This document shows positions 31,474 through 44,110 of a DNA stretch of 64,000 nucleotides, in pieces. The notes under the pieces are model-generated. The model was given only the letters and a program-made list of their open reading frames with translations, had not been told where the DNA came from and ran no database searches. A program made the position numbers and the translations under genes. The DNA is from Agaricus subrufescens. Its lineage: Eukaryota; Basidiomycota; Agaricomycetes; Agaricales; Agaricaceae. Where the stretch lies: positions 62,001 to 126,000 of the forward strand of contig JAQOTE010000017.1 in assembly GCA_029945375.1 (NCBI GenBank), read 5' to 3'. Position 1 is the first letter of the stretch. Every line of letters begins with the position of its first letter.

Positions 31474-34200
31474 TTTTTTTTTTTTTTTTTGTAATCAATG
31501 GGATTTATTTCAAAATCGACCTTAAGGGTGCCATAATGCGTTCCCCATACTTTACACCGCCTGTACTCTACCTCTGTCGGCGCAAGACATTACATGAAAA
31601 AACAAACAACAAATGCGCAAAAGAAACATATCCAGCGGACTTGGTCAACGCTATATGAGAGAGAGAAAAAGAAAAAGAAGAGAGAACGATCGCTTGGAAT
31701 ACAAGTACATTACTGCAGAACAAGAGGAAAAGAAATCGTTCGAATACAAGCACAAAGAAAAGAAACTCCTTGCACCTTTTGTGTACATTCTGCCAAGTCC
31801 ACAGCTTCATCTCCATTACCGAGTTCATAAACACCTCTTTCCACTCGTCCACCTTGAACACGGTTTCAAATTGGCTCATAATCGTCTCATGATAGAAGAT
31901 TGGCCCCAGTAGAAGAGGACGCTTGCGCTTCCTCCTCTCTTTGTTCTCGTCTTTCCGTTGCTGGTAAACCTGCTTGTAATATGCAGGCCAGTCTGGTTCG
32001 CATATTCGTGGCACCCGCGGAAGATCAGAGTCATCTTCAAACATGAAAGCTTTGGGATTGTCGGTCAGGAAAAGGATAAGTCCCTGGATGGATTCGATCC
32101 CGCCGATGGAGTAGTGTTCTGCCCTTCTGACAAAAAGGGGGCAGACATTAAGAATATGTTGACGTGTCTCCGGGGAGTTGGGAGAGCAGGGGCACGCCTT
32201 GAACGGTTCGTTCGGAAAGAATCAGGCTCGATAAGATCCGATGGGGGCGTGATTGGTGATTGTGCGCACGAGCCGAGCACACAAGGGGGAGGAATGAGCG
32301 ACAGAGACTCCACCGTAGTTGCGGAGCCATAAGCCTAGATTTAGGTGAGTTGGTTTGTCAACCGTGAACTTACAACTATTTTCGTGATCAGCGGCACCGC
32401 CCTGTTTTAACCGATCCGATTCGTCTGAGCCAGCGGCACCGCCCTGTTTTAACTGGCCAGACTTCTTCTTCCCCGGACGGAGTTGATAGTCTGAGTAGGA
32501 GGTGTCCGGCCTCAACATCCCAGTCCCGAAACTACCATTGTGAAATTCATCATGCAGAGCAAAGGGGGAGGTGGCTAGCCCTGCTCTCAATTCCCTGCTT
32601 GATACCCAAAAGTGATCTGGATATGAAGCGCAATGCTTCAACCTCTCAGATTCCACTTTACAGGATTTTGTTTCGTACCAGCCTTGTCCCTTGAAGCAAG
32701 GCCGGTTCGTCAAGTCATCGAACCCTTGTTGCCATAGTGCGATAGCGGATTTAGTGGTTTCGCTTCTGGCCCATCTATATGACGCGGATTGAGGAAACTG
32801 AATCCCCGCCCGGGTGAAGGTTCGCTCTTTTCTAGCGTTCCAGTAAGCCTGATAAGCAGCCGGCTGAAGGCCGACATTGCTATCCAGTGGTCGAGTTGCC
32901 CAACTCTCTCTAAAGCCCTTCACACAAATGTCCACTGATGGGAATTTGGTTACTAGAGCTTCAAACATGAGCGAGACGGCAATCGACAATTGACTACCGA
33001 ATGGCTTGGCTGAAACTGCCATAAGTTCGCGAACGATGGATGGCGAGGTGGTGTAGAGAATGACTCGTTTGACGTCGAGTCCTTTCTCTAATTTGCGATA
33101 CGCTTTGAGGAGGCCGAGGAATGCGGACCATCCTACAAGTGTTTCCTTCGTGACTCTGCGGCCAGCAGCATGGGTTTTGGACGATATCGTTTTGTCATTG
33201 AAGATGGTGGACAAGGCGATATGAGAGTGACTCTGATTCTCCAGGGGGTGGGAAGGATCAATTGGATTGAGTACGCCAGCTGTGATGATGTGGAGGTCGC
33301 TGGTGTTATGTATGTTCGCCCCGTGAATGTCGAGGTGATATAGAAATGAGTCGTCCTTGTCTGCGGGGGGGTGGATGAACTTGATGTGGTCCGGGCATCG
33401 ATCGATGAGTCAGTAGCCCGGTTTGATGTGCTTGGAGAGGGGGTGGAAGATCTCCTTGCAAGGAACATTGATGATGGAGTCGAGGGGGGACTTCATCTTC
33501 TGTCTGATTGCCTCGGTTTTGAATTCCAAGGAGTTGTGGTGTAGGGTCGAGCCCTTGGCTTTCCGCCGTTCTATAAGAGTAAGAACGGGATGGTTGGGGT
33601 GTAGTGTGTTGAGGTGGATGTTGGAGCGCTCATACAGCTTTTTGAGAGTGATGGAGATGGGCATGAGGCCAGCCACGGCACTCATCCCACCTATGGGAGT
33701 GGTTCGGAACACGCCTGTAATCCAGCGAGCTCCTTGCGAGTGGGTAAGTTCAACCATTTTGACGTTTGTCCTAAAACATCGGGTTCCTGGAATGTACCAA
33801 CAGTGAAGCCCAAAGGTCGCTATTGGCTGAACGCACAAAATGTAAAGCGTACGTTTTTGCTTGACGGTGAGTCCACGCGCTGAGTTGCCAAGGGATTTCA
33901 TGCATCGGACTGCAGAAATGGATTTCGTGGCATAGAACTTGACGTGCTCCTTGAAGGTGAGGTTGCGGTCAAACATGATTCCAAGGTACCTCCAGATTGT
34001 CTTGGGGGTAAGAGGATTGGTCGAAGTGAATGGGGTGAACCCGAGAGGGAGGGTTGTGTTGGCTGAGTGGTAGTTGCGGGTGGAGTCTGCGAAGTTGAAT
34101 AGTTCCGTCTTTGAATGCTCCATAATCAGACCAAAGTCAGTGAGGATGGAGGTAATTTGGGCGTATGCCTCTTTAAGAGAGTCCAAAACGTCTGATCTAC
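31474..34200 (-). mobile_element. EN-RT LINE, 5'-truncated
   Basis: T tract at 31474-31490, then the family 3' UTR. Target duplication CTCTAAGTCGAGAT at 31460-31473 and 34201-34214, in a copia LTR. The 5' end stops within RT, a typical incomplete target-primed insertion. It is a diverged subfamily relative to the 9912 copy, and its terminal 27 bases match an ORF1-only element exactly. Confidence 0.9.
31568..34190 (-). pseudogene. LINE ORF2 C-terminal half, decayed
   Basis: Begins after the RT catalytic region (LKEAYAQITSILTDFGLIME) and covers the thumb, an RNase H-like segment (STIFNDKTISSKTHAAGRR), FDDLTNRPCFKGQGW and the zinc-type CPCSPNSPETRQHILNVCP. One frame runs through, stopped by TGA at 33410 and 32222; both are plausible CGA changes. 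A 42-bp in-frame duplication (14 codons, LKQGGAA repeated) lies near 32389-32452. The frame ends RRQR at 31568, at the position equivalent to 10008 in the long LINE. Confidence 0.85.
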
Positions 34201-34293
34201 CTCTAAGTCGAGATATACACAAAACAAATTGTCCAGTCATTCTAATAGCTGAATGCTTGGGGCATTCTAACACACCCCCTTGATCCAAGCAGT

Positions 34294-37200
34294 CTAGTGT
34301 CCAAGTCCCAATAGCGGGACAGCAAAATCAATCACCTTTGGTGCTACAGCCTTGGTCAGAATGTCTGCCACTTGCTGATCAGTAGAAACATAGAGGGGAT
34401 CAATGATTCCTTCTTCTACAGCCTCCCGGAGCCAGTAGAACCGAAGATCCAGGTGTTTCATGCGCCCGTGGTGCTCAGGATTCTTTGCCACACTGATTCC
34501 AGACTTGTTATCAACAAATAAAGTCAAAGCAAGTGTCTGGGGGTAGCCAAACTCGCTGAGAATGTTCCTAGTCCCTTTGATTTCCTTTCCAGCCTCAACA
34601 GCAGCCACAAACTCGGCCTCAGTGCTCGAGAGAGTCACAAAAGGCTGACGCTTTGAGGACCAGCCCACAGCAGCACCAGAGACAATGGTCACATATCCAC
34701 CTGTAGCTCGACCTGTGGCCTTGCAGCCGCCGTGAGAGGCATCGGAATAGGTGGTAAACAGTTCCCCAGAGTCACCACCTCTGTAGACAAGCTGGTAGTG
34801 CAGGGTGCCCTTCAAATAGCGAAGTAAATGCTTCACTGCAAGCCAATGGGCAGGAGCAGGGCTATGATTGAATCTCCCAAGGTAGGAGACAGCATAAGCG
34901 ATGTCGGGACGAGTCATGGTGGCCAGATACTGCAGGGCACCTACAGCAGAGAGATAAGGAACTGATTTCATCTCAGCCTGCTCCTCGAGAGAGGGCACAA
35001 TGTCGGAGAGCTCAGAACCAGGTGCAAGTGGGGTGGAAAGGGAGTTGGAATCATCCATATGGAATCGTTCTAGCAGCTCCTTGATGTAGTGCTCTTGTGA
35101 GAGCGAAATGGTGCGCTTAGAACAGTCCTGCTTCACCTGAATACCCAGTAGCAGAGTGGTAGACCCGAGATCTCGAAGTTTGAAGTGGCTAGACAGCTCA
35201 GAGACAGCAGCAGAGACAGCAGAATCGCTTTTAGACACCAGAGTTATATCATCAATGAAGACAGGCACTATGACCTTGATGTCTCCCTTGGAATAGATGT
35301 AGATAGAGTTGTCGGAGCAAAGCCTGGTGTAGCCAATACCTTCTAGGACACTTCTGAGCTTCTTGTTCCATTGCCTGGCAGCCTGCTTAAGGCCATAGAG
35401 CAATTTTCGGAGCCTGAAGACCATATTAGGTCCCCCAGTGTGGTAGCCTGTAGATCTCCTCTTCGAGTTCCCCATAGGTAAAGGCAGAAGAGATGTCAAT
35501 GGAGCGCATTTTGAAGCCTTCTCTTGCAGCTAAGGCTACAATGAGGCGCAGGGAGGCAGGGCGGAATGTAGGAGCAAAAACCTCGGTGTAATCGAATCCT
35601 GGACACTGGGAGAAGCCTTTAGCCACAAGGCGAGCCCAGTAGCACTCAATTGAGCCGTCGGCATGCCTTTTAACCTTGAATACCCATCCAGAGTTGACTA
35701 CCTGCTTTCCAGGAGGCAAATCAACGAGTTCCCAGGTCCTGTTGGCTTCCAGATTGACAATCTCGGTGTTGCAAGCGTCCTGCCAGTGAGAGCGATCAGG
35801 AGACTGCATAGCAAGCCTGTAGGAGCTAGGATCCGCATTAGAAACCGTCCCAGCAAACTCTACATCGCAGAAATCACTGTCAACAAGCAAAGCAGCCTCT
35901 TCTTCAAGTTCTGGGTTGTTCCCAGGCAGGTCAATGTTTTTGACCCTCCACCACTCACCAGGGGGTCGTCTAACTCGATTGGTGCGCCTAGGGACTCGTG
36001 GAGGCTCAGCAGGCACAGGAGCAGTCGGAGGAGTGACAGGGAGCGGTGCAGGAGATTGTGGAGGTGTTCTAGGTGGAGAGGGAGCGACAGGGGATGCAGG
36101 AGCGAGCACAGGAGATGTAGGAGCAATCACAGGAGCTTCAGGAGCATTCTGAGGTGCTTTAGACTCTTCAGGAGGAATACCACTTGCAGGAGTCGAACTA
36201 GGCAGCAGAGATGGTGCAGGGAGAGGCCAGATACCACCCCCTTCATCCTGGAGAGGTGGGAAGCCAAAATGCGATGAGGGGAGCGCTGGAGAGGGCTCTG
36301 AAGCGATAGGAGTTTCGGGTGAGCTGGGAGGGCTAGCAAATGATGGAACAGCATCGAGTTGAGCTCTAGAAGTGCCAGGGAAGTACCTTTCAGCGAATTC
36401 AGCCCTTTCAGAGATGATTGAACGCTTGGTGACTGGGTTATAGAACTTCCAGCCCTTGTAGCCAGTAGGATAGCCTATGAAAACGCATTTTTCGTAGTGG
36501 GGCTGAAGAGAATCGCGTTTATCTCGCTGTATATGCACGTAGGCAGTGCACCCCCATACCCAGAGGTGGGAGACGTCGGGTTTTCGCTTGTAGAACGCTT
36601 GGAAGGGTGTAGAACCAGGAAGAGACGACATAGGAAGCCTATTCCATACATGCACCATAGAAGAGATGCATTCACCCCAGAAACTCGGGGGCAATTTCAA
36701 CTCAGAGAGCATTGCAGTGATCCTTTCCCCCATAGTTCTGTTAGATCTTTCAGCTAGACCGTTCTGCTGAGGCCTGTTGCGAGTAGAATGCCTCCTGTCG
36801 ATGCCACACTGCTCCGTGAAGGCTAGGAACGCTTTAGACATGTATTCACCACCTTTATTGTCTTGTAGAGCACCCATTTTCACTCCTAGTTGGTTTTCAG
36901 CCCAAGATTTGTAGATTTTGAACGCTTCAAAGGCCTCTGACTTGCTTTTCAGCAGATATACAGCCTGGAAACGTGTCGCGTCATCTATAAATGTGATCCA
37001 GTACTTGTAGCCTGAGTTAGAAGCGACTGGGAGCGGTCCGTGAAGGTCTGAGTGCACCAGCTCGAGTGGGGATCGATTATGGCTGGTAGAGGAGGGGAAA
37101 GGAAGTGAATGCATCTTGCCAGCAAGGCAGGGCTCACATATAGGGTCAGGGGGCGCTTTAGAGTCGATTTTGAGGCCTGTAACAAGCTCCTTGTTCACCA

Positions 37201-38297
37201 TAGACCTCACATCAGCATAATTGTGGTGAATAAAGCGACAATGCCATAGGGAGAGGTCACAGGGAAGTGTAGAGACCGAAAATGCAGCCTCCGAGGTCAG
37301 AGTTGAGCCATCTAGCTCAGCAGAGTTGTTAGGGTGGATTGTAGCGGTGAAAAGCGTTTTCCCCTTGCAGCAGAAGGCCATAGAACGAGCAGAAATTGTG
37401 ATAATAAACTTCTTGTGCTGTGCAAGGTATAGACAAGACAGCAGATTACTGCGGAGTGCAGGAATATGTAAAACCCTAGTAAACTCGACCGCTCTAGCCA
37501 CCTTTCTGCTCAAAACTGGCTCAAAGACCACAGCAAGCCAGTGGAAGTCAGCATCGAGCTGCAGGGGGGCAGAGAGCGAAGGGGAAGACATAGGGGAGGG
37601 AGCACTTGCATTTCCAGCAAATTCTTGGACTCTCTGCGCTTTTTCAGCACCAGGAGTCAAGCTAGAGTTTCCAGAAGCGGTGGGGGAGTCATTGGAGCTG
37701 TCCTGGGCCTTGTTGGCCTTGTTTCCTCGAGTTCTGGGCTTCTGAGCGTCCTCCTGAGCGCGTTTCTTCGCTTTTTCGAACGTCCAGCAGTTAGCCACCT
37801 TGTGACCAGTTCTCCCACAGAAATCGCAGGTCTCCGACGCGTTTTTGAAGCCAGAACGTGCTGCTAGGGCCTGGGAGCCTCCCAAGGCGTCCTGAGCACG
37901 TTTCCTTCGCTGAATATCCTCTGTAACAAAGGCCTGATGGATGGTAGTCTTGTCCAGCTTGTCCATAAGCAGGAGAGACAATGTGAAGGCCAAAAACTCG
38001 TCCGGGAGCGCCCTAATGAGTGCCATAGAGGCCAGCTCATCATCCAGCTGCTCTAAAGTGAATTTCTCTGGTCTAAGCTCCTTTAGACGACGTTTGCAGC
38101 CCTCTACACGGTTTATAAGCGACTGGAGGGACTCCTCTTCGAGTTTACGGATGCTGAACAGCTCATCATAGGCATTGAATCGCATTCCAGCCTTCTTCTG
38201 ACAATGTACAGCCTCTAGAGCAGCCCACATCTTGATTGGATTGTCCTGGATGCCTGCAAAATGCACCCTTTGGTCTTCTTCAACCATAAGATAGAGC
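34294..38297 (-). pseudogene. Copia A Gag-Pol, long but damaged
   Basis: The most complete copia polyprotein here: Gag (from about AVLYLMVEEDQRVHF), CCHC knuckle (about 37795-37840), integrase, hinge, RT and RNase H. Three defects stand out. An in-frame deletion near 37532 fuses FHWLA to VVFEPVL and removes the protease DTGATSHM and about 40 residues. The integrase reads ALQDNKGGEY instead of QDDKGGEY, apparently losing a catalytic Asp. A 13-bp deletion near 35450 shifts the frame at EEIYMRQPEG, so RT-RNase H (35499-34294) is in another frame. The Gag start is displaced by the insertion at 38298 and resumes at 40639-40668. Confidence 0.85.
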
Positions 38298-40591
38298 ACC
38301 GCTTCTTGACTTCTTACCACTACCTTCCTGTTTTGGAAGCCTCAGTGGTTTAGCTGTACTAGGAGCAATATATGTTCTATGCTATGGATACTCGACCCGA
38401 CTTCGACAATGGAGGCTGGGAGAGCAGCGACAATGAGAACTTGCCCCGCCCCCCGATTTGCGTGCGATGAAGGAGGCAATGGAAGTAGAGGTGTTCGGGC
38501 TGCCGCCCAAGACACCAAAGGCGAGTAGAGCTGAAAAGTTACGCTCACAATTGAAGATGAAGGGAAAGGCTGGAGGTTCTGGCTTTTTCTCTTCTCCTGA
38601 CCCCCCTGTTACCCCAACGCCTGGCCCTTCGCAAGCTGCGACAGCGACCCCGCTGTCGTATGCGACTCAGAGCCCGAAAACTCCATTTGGTCTGCCAAGG
38701 CCCCCTGCGGCGACCTCCTCTCCTGTCCCCTCTCCGTTGGTTGGACGCTCTGCGTGTCGAGCCCACAATTCTCTCGCCGAGCAGCTCAAGGAGGCCGTCA
38801 ACGCCGCCAAGCAAGCTGGCCCCACCGAAAAGTTTGACTCGCTTGCGGACGAGCTCCTTCGCTCATTATGGACCATTCTCAAGGCCCCCAACCTCTCCCA
38901 GCGCCAGTTCATGGGCATGGGCGGCTTCGCGCTGTTCGATGTTCAGCTCGCGCAGACCATCGCATCCGCTGGCCCCCCTCCTGAGGTCCCCACTCCCACC
39001 CCAGTCCCAGCCACGCCCCCTCCCCCCTCGGCCACGCCCACACCACGCCCTCGGTCTCCTATGACCGAGGCCGAGGCTGACGCGGCCAAATCTGCTAAGT
39101 GGCCCAAGGTAAGCCACCCGGCCCCACCTCCTAAACCCGCGGCTTCTAGAAGTCGTGCTCCGGCTGCACCCACAGCTGCTGCGGCACCTTCTAAGGCCAA
39201 GAAACAAGTCAAGTTCGCGCTCCCCTCCTCCCCCTCTGCGCCAGCTCCCGCCTCCGCCCCTGCTGTCTCCGTCAAGCGCCCCTCCAAGCGCAAGGCAAAA
39301 GGCAAACACACTGACCATGGACTCTCACGCTGCGGAGTCCGCATCATTCCCCCGGCCGGAACTACAATCCGTGCCACTAACGTCACCCCGGCTATCATAG
39401 CCGAAATCAACGCCCACCTAAAGTCCGACCTCAAGTCAACTTTCTTGGTGGAACACGCAATCAACATCAAGACCGGCCTTTTCCTAGCCGGTAACCGAGT
39501 CCCTTCAGCACCTGAGGGCAATTGTGTTCTCAAACACATTCGCTGTCTCATTACCGTCCCCAGAATTATTCCTATCACCACCGCCCCCGTCACATCGATA
39601 TCTTACCTTAAGATAATCGATGTTCCACTTATCCCCACCGAGTCCCGCACTTGGCTCACCGCCCAACACGCCGCCCTCCAGGCGGCTCTTGCCATCTCCC
39701 CTGTCGGCCAGCAGCTCGCTCGCCACATCGCCCACGCCCCGCGCTTCATGCACACTTCCCGCCATGCGGACACTTGTGTCGCGTGGATCGACATCACAGA
39801 TGCTGTTTCTGGTAGCAATGCCAGGAACTTTATTGGTAAGCAGGTCCTGATTGGAGGACGCAATTGTCAGATCCGGGGTGCTGCCCCTCGGCCCGGTTCC
39901 ACCCTGTGCACTCGTTGCCAGCGGTGGAGCCACCACTCTAACGTTTGCCGAGCTAAAGGTATTCGTTGCGCTCACTGCAGTGGTCCGCATTCTGTGGACA
40001 ACCACGACTCCTCATGCGCCGCGTCCCGCGTCGACGCCGCCATCCGCCACTGCGTCAACTGTTCCGCAGCCAAGAAGAAGAAGACGACGCACTCCAGCAC
40101 GGACACTTCGTGCCCGTTCTGGGAACACCGGTTCGATCGCGACTGGCTCAAACGCCAGTTCCCATCGAACAAATAGGACTTTTCGCCAGGTCTTTCGGGG
40201 CAATGGCGTGCTGCAATCCCATTATCTTTTCATTCATTGATTCGTTTCTTTTCCCTTATCGACAATCGTCTCGTGTATGAATACCGCTGCCAACGCGGCG
40301 CTCCAAGTTAGTTCGAACTGGAGAGGGTCTGTTTCAGGCGCTGTCCCGCCTTGAAGGTTTGGACACTTATTATTTCGATTCCATATGATTTTTTCTTTTC
40401 TCTTCGAGCGCTTGACCACGTCGCGCAGGATACGTTTCTTCCGCCACCAATGTATAGCTTGACTCGATGTACCAAACTAGTGGCCTGGTTTTGGATACGT
40501 GTTATGACATCCGTTTCTTAGTAGTATGCTAGGATTTGCGACCTTGTAGTAGCTACTTTGAAATAAAAGGCCGGCCGGGCAGGCCCCATTG

Positions 40592-40623
<32 letters not shown>
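38298..40623 (+). mobile_element. ORF1-only LINE-like element (copy 5)
   Basis: Full length. It starts ACCGCTTCTTGACTTCTTAC and ends with GGATACGTGTTATGACATCC, AATAAAAGGCC, CATTGATT and an A tail at 40595-40623. Target duplication ACCATAAGATAGAGC (38283-38297) against ACCATAGCATAGAGC (40624-40638), two mismatches. The host is copia gag. Confidence 0.9.
38384..40176 (+). pseudogene. ORF1 Gag-like protein, nearly intact
   Basis: From the family ATG (MDTRPDFDNGGWESSDNEN) the frame is lost in the C run near 38445-38456. It is open from there (first ATG 38467, MKEAMEVEVFG) for about 570 codons to 40176. Order of parts: Pro/Ala-rich region, PAGTTIRATNVTPAIIAEIN, SISYLKIIDVPLIP, DTCVAWIDITDAVSG, GRNCQIRGAAPRPGS, CTRCQRWSHHSNVC, CAHCSGPHSVDNH and CPFWEHRFDRDWLKRQFP. 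A one-base slip in a homopolymer is the only clear defect, so translation from the internal ATG could still give most of the protein. Confidence 0.8.
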
Positions 40624-40626
<3 letters not shown>

Positions 40627-40638
40627 ATAGCATAGAGC

Positions 40639-40668
40639 CAGCCAGCAGCTTTGTCGAGTTTGTCCTCC
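40639..40668 (-). pseudogene. Copia gag scrap
   Basis: Thirty bases of minus-strand gag (the AGWLY/LDKA region) continue the element cut at 38297. They are joined abruptly to a plus-strand pol fragment at 40669, so the 5' end of that copia element is gone. Confidence 0.7.
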
Positions 40669-41331
40669 CTCTCTGCTGTAGGTGCCCTGCAGTATCTCGC
40701 CACCATGACTCGTCCCGACATTGCTTATGCTGTCTCCTACCTTGGGAGATTCAATCATAACCCAGCTCCTGCCCATTGGCTTGCAGTGAAGCATTTACTT
40801 CGCTATTTGAAGGGCACCCTGCACTACCAGCTTGTCTACAGAGGTGGTGACTCTGGGGAACTGTTTACCACCTATTCTGATGCCTCTCACGGCGGCTGCA
40901 AGGCCACAGGTCGAGCTACAGGTGGATATGTAACCATTGTCTCTGGTGCTGCTGTAGGCTGGTCCTCAAAGCGTCAGCCTTTTGTGACTCTCTCAAGCAC
41001 TGAGGCTGAGTTTGTGGCTGCTGTTGAGGCTGGAAAGGAGATCAAGTGGACTAGGAACATTCTCAGTGAGTTTGGCTACCCCCAGACACTTGCTTTGACT
41101 TTATTTGTTGATAACAAGTCTGGAATCAGTGTGGCAAAGAATCCTGAGCACCACGGGCGCATGAAACACCTGGATCTTTGGTTCTACTGGCTCCAGGGAG
41201 GCTGTAGAAGAAGGAATTATTGATCCCCTCTATGTTTCTACTGATCAGCAAGTGGCAGACATTCTGACCAAGGCTGTAGCACCAAAGGTGATTGATTTTG
41301 CTGTCCTGCTATTGGGACTTGGACACTAGAC
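40669..41331 (+). pseudogene. pol: Copia A pol fragment: RNase H end
   Basis: Starts at SAVGALQYLATMTRPDIAYAV and runs through TYSDASHGGCKATG, TLSSTEAEFVAA and NPEHHGRMKHLDLWFYWL. One extra base near 41195 shifts the frame just before the end (VADILTKAVAPKVIDFA in the other frame, stop at 41329-41331). Polypurine tract GATCAAGGGGGTG follows, then a LINE-like element, then the LTR. Confidence 0.8.
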
Positions 41332-41353
41332 TGCTTGGATCAAGGGGGTGTGT

Positions 41354-43765
41354 CAATCGCTTCTTGACTTCTTACCACTACCTTCCTGTTTTGGAAGCCT
41401 CAGTGGTTTAGCTGTACTTGGAGCAATATACGTTCTGCACTATGGATACCCGCGAGGATTTCGATTCTGGCAACTGGGAGACCGATAGCGACGATGATTC
41501 GCAGCTGCCGCCCGCTATGCGAGCTGCAGGTGAAGCGTTGGAGATGGAGTTGGAGACTCCAAAGGCCGTGCGTATCGCGAAGATGCGTGCACATCTAGCA
41601 CGTAAGGGCAAGACCAAGGACGTTTCGTTCTCGGACACTGCTCCCGCCATATCCTCATCCGACTTCAATCGCGTCCTCGCGGACGCATCGGAGTCAATTT
41701 CCAGGCTCATGAAGGAGGATTCCCCCGCCCCTCAAGCCCAGACTCGCGCCAAACGCAGGCACGGACAACCCAAGGCGCCGGCTTGGCCGTCTACCCCCGT
41801 CACTCCCACCCCATCGGGCTCTTGCCAGCCTGGTGGGACTGCTCAGTCGCTGCTCGAGGCTATCTCCTCGCCAGCCACCCCCAAAACCCCTCGTGCCACT
41901 TCAATCTACACGCCTACCAAGGTACCTGGAAAGAAGCACGGACTCGCCGTGTCGCTGTCGACTGCCGCCGACATCGTCCAGCAAACCCCCCCTGACGACA
42001 ACTTCATCGGCTATGCCGACGAACTGCTACGTCTCATTTTCAATATCTTGTCAAGTGGCGCTCACAAGAATATTGACTTTCAGAACATGGCTGGAGTCTG
42101 CTCATTTGAGACAGCTCTTGCTATTATCATCGGTCAAACGGGTGCGGCATCGCCCCCCTCCCCAGCCAAACCCACCACCCCCCTCTTCCTCCCTTCCACC
42201 CCCGCCGCCTCACCGCGCCCCCGGGTCCCCGATGGCCGAGACGAGGTAACTACCTCGGTCCTGTAAGAAAGTCCGGATCCAGTCACCCCCTGGACCACCC
42301 AAACAACCCGCTTTAGGGAAGCGTGCCCCGGCTGCCCCCGCAGCTGTTCGAGCACCTCCCAAGAGCGCCCTCAAGGCCAAGCCGGCCTCTGTCCCCTCCC
42401 TTCCCAAGGCCCCGGCTCCCTCCTCTGCCCCCGCTGTCTCTCGCCATGCTCCTGCACGCAAGGGCAAGCACACCAGCCACGGCGCTTTGCACCGTGGCAT
42501 TCTCATTCATCCACCGGCCGGATCCACAATCCGTGCTATTAATATCACTCCCGATATCCTCCGGGAGTGCAACCGCCACCTCAAGGATGACCTCAAGTCT
42601 GAGGTTGTTCTGGAATCTTCTTCTGACTCGGCTTCCGGCATTTTCATTGCCGCCTCCCAGGTACTCTCCAAACCCGAATCTGCGTGCGTGCTCAGGCATG
42701 TACGCCACCTCGTCGACCCCAACGGACTCATCCCCCTCCAGTCCGCCACTCCCACCTCCACGTCCTACCTTAAAGTTTTGGACGTACCACTCATCCCGGC
42801 CCCCCCCGCCACATGGATCCAAGCGCAGCGCGAGGCGTTCACTGTCGCGATGCACAACTCGCCAGTGGGTAAATCCTTATCCGCTCATATCAAACACGCC
42901 GTCCGCTTCATGTGGACATCACGTAAGTCTGACACTTGCATCACTTGGGTCGACATAGCAGATTCCATCTCTGGCCGCACGGCCCGGGACTACATTGGTA
43001 AGCACATCTTCATTGGTGGGCGCAACTGTCAAATCCACGGCGCTGCCCCGCAGCCCGGCTCAGCTTTATGCACTCGTTGTCAATGATGGGGCCATCACTC
43101 TGACGTATGCCGTTCCAAAGGCATATGCTGTCCTCACTGCGCGGGCCCGCACTCGGCCGACTCACATATCCTGGCGTCCATAGCGATGAAGAAGAATCCG
43201 GACGATCGTCATTGCACTAATTGTTCTGCAGCAAAGAAGAAGGATAAGGCGCACTCCACAATGGACACTTTGTGCCTGTTCTGGAACAATCGCTTCGATC
43301 GGGATTGGCTCAAGCACCAGTTCCCATCGAAGAAGTAATAGGTTTCACCACCTGTTTCGGGAGCACGCGCCGCAGGTACCCACCATTTTCCCTTGCCAAC
43401 TCGTCCGCGATCGCAAACTGGCTCAACAGAAAATTGGGGCTGTATCCAAGTTCGAACGTAGGTGATTTGTGTTTGCTTGAGCTACGGCTCGCTTCGCTCA
43501 CCTCTCTTTCGGGCTTACCATCTCTTTTTCATTTTGTCATGTTTTTCCTTTTCTTTCCTCGAGGCAATGTACATTCCGCCAGATACGTATTTTTTTTTCT
43601 TTTAATCATGTTGTTTGGGGCTTAATGTTTTCACTCGGATACGCGTCATGGCATCCATATTCTTGTAGTATGCCCAGATTATCTACCTGGATGTTGTATA
43701 GCTACTTGAATAAAAGGTCCACCGAGAGGTGCCGTTGATACAAAAAAAAAAAAAAAGAAAAAAAA
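41354..43765 (+). mobile_element. ORF1-only LINE-like element (copy 6)
   Basis: A complete copy inserted three bases into a copia LTR. 5' end CAATCGCTTCTTGACTTCTT; 3' UTR GGATACGCGTCATGGCATCC, AATAAAAGGTCC, GTTGATAC and an A-rich tail at 43741-43765. Target duplication ATCAAGGGGGTGTGT (41339-41353) against ATCAAGGGTGTGT (43766-43778). Confidence 0.9.
41442..43338 (+). pseudogene. ORF1 Gag-like zinc-knuckle protein, frameshifted
   Basis: Starts MDTREDFDSGNWETDSDDDS and is open to about 42240, where a small indel (DEVTTSVL) shifts the frame. The conserved core continues (GSTIRAINITPDILRECN, TSTSYLKVLDVPLIP, DTCITWVDIADSISG). A TGA at about 43084 interrupts the first knuckle CTRCQ/WGHHSDVC. The rest reaches the family C-terminus KHQFPSKK at 43338. 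Confidence 0.8.
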
Positions 43766-43775
43766 AATCAAGGGT

Positions 43776-44110
43776 GTGTTAGAATGCCCCAAGCATTCAG
43801 TTATTAGAGTGACTGGTTAATTTGTTTTGAGTATATATCGACTTAGAGAGGTATAGCGGACGCTTCCGCTCACGTGATAGATTAGTTAGCGCATGTTGAA
43901 CTTGCCTGTGGACAACTTAGAAGTCTTTAGCTTCTTATACTTGTCCACAGGTGAGTACTTTGTATTGTTGTTTTAGCTTCTTATATTGTTATAGCTTCTT
44001 ATATTTGTCCACAGATTAACTGTGCTAATACTAGCTCGTTTCTTATCCGATCCGCTTGATACTAGCATTGTTAGGATTGCCACTGTGAACTCTACGTTCT
44101 ACTTCCAACA
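43776..44110 (+). repeat. Copia family A LTR
   Basis: TGTTAGAATGCCCCAAGCATT to CTTCCAACA, 335 bp, slightly longer than the usual 317 bp. It is the 3' LTR of the pol fragment at 40669-41331. It is followed not by a primer site or unique flank but directly by integrase coding sequence. Confidence 0.85.

Larger units (their letters stand above)
31214..34272 (-). repeat. Copia family A 3' LTR, split by a LINE
   Basis: LTR pieces 31214-31473 and 34215-34272 belong to the minus-strand element whose Gag-Pol lies at 34294-38297. The rc polypurine tract CACCCCCTTGATCC follows at 34273. The LTR landed in the hinge region of another copia A pol. Confidence 0.9.
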
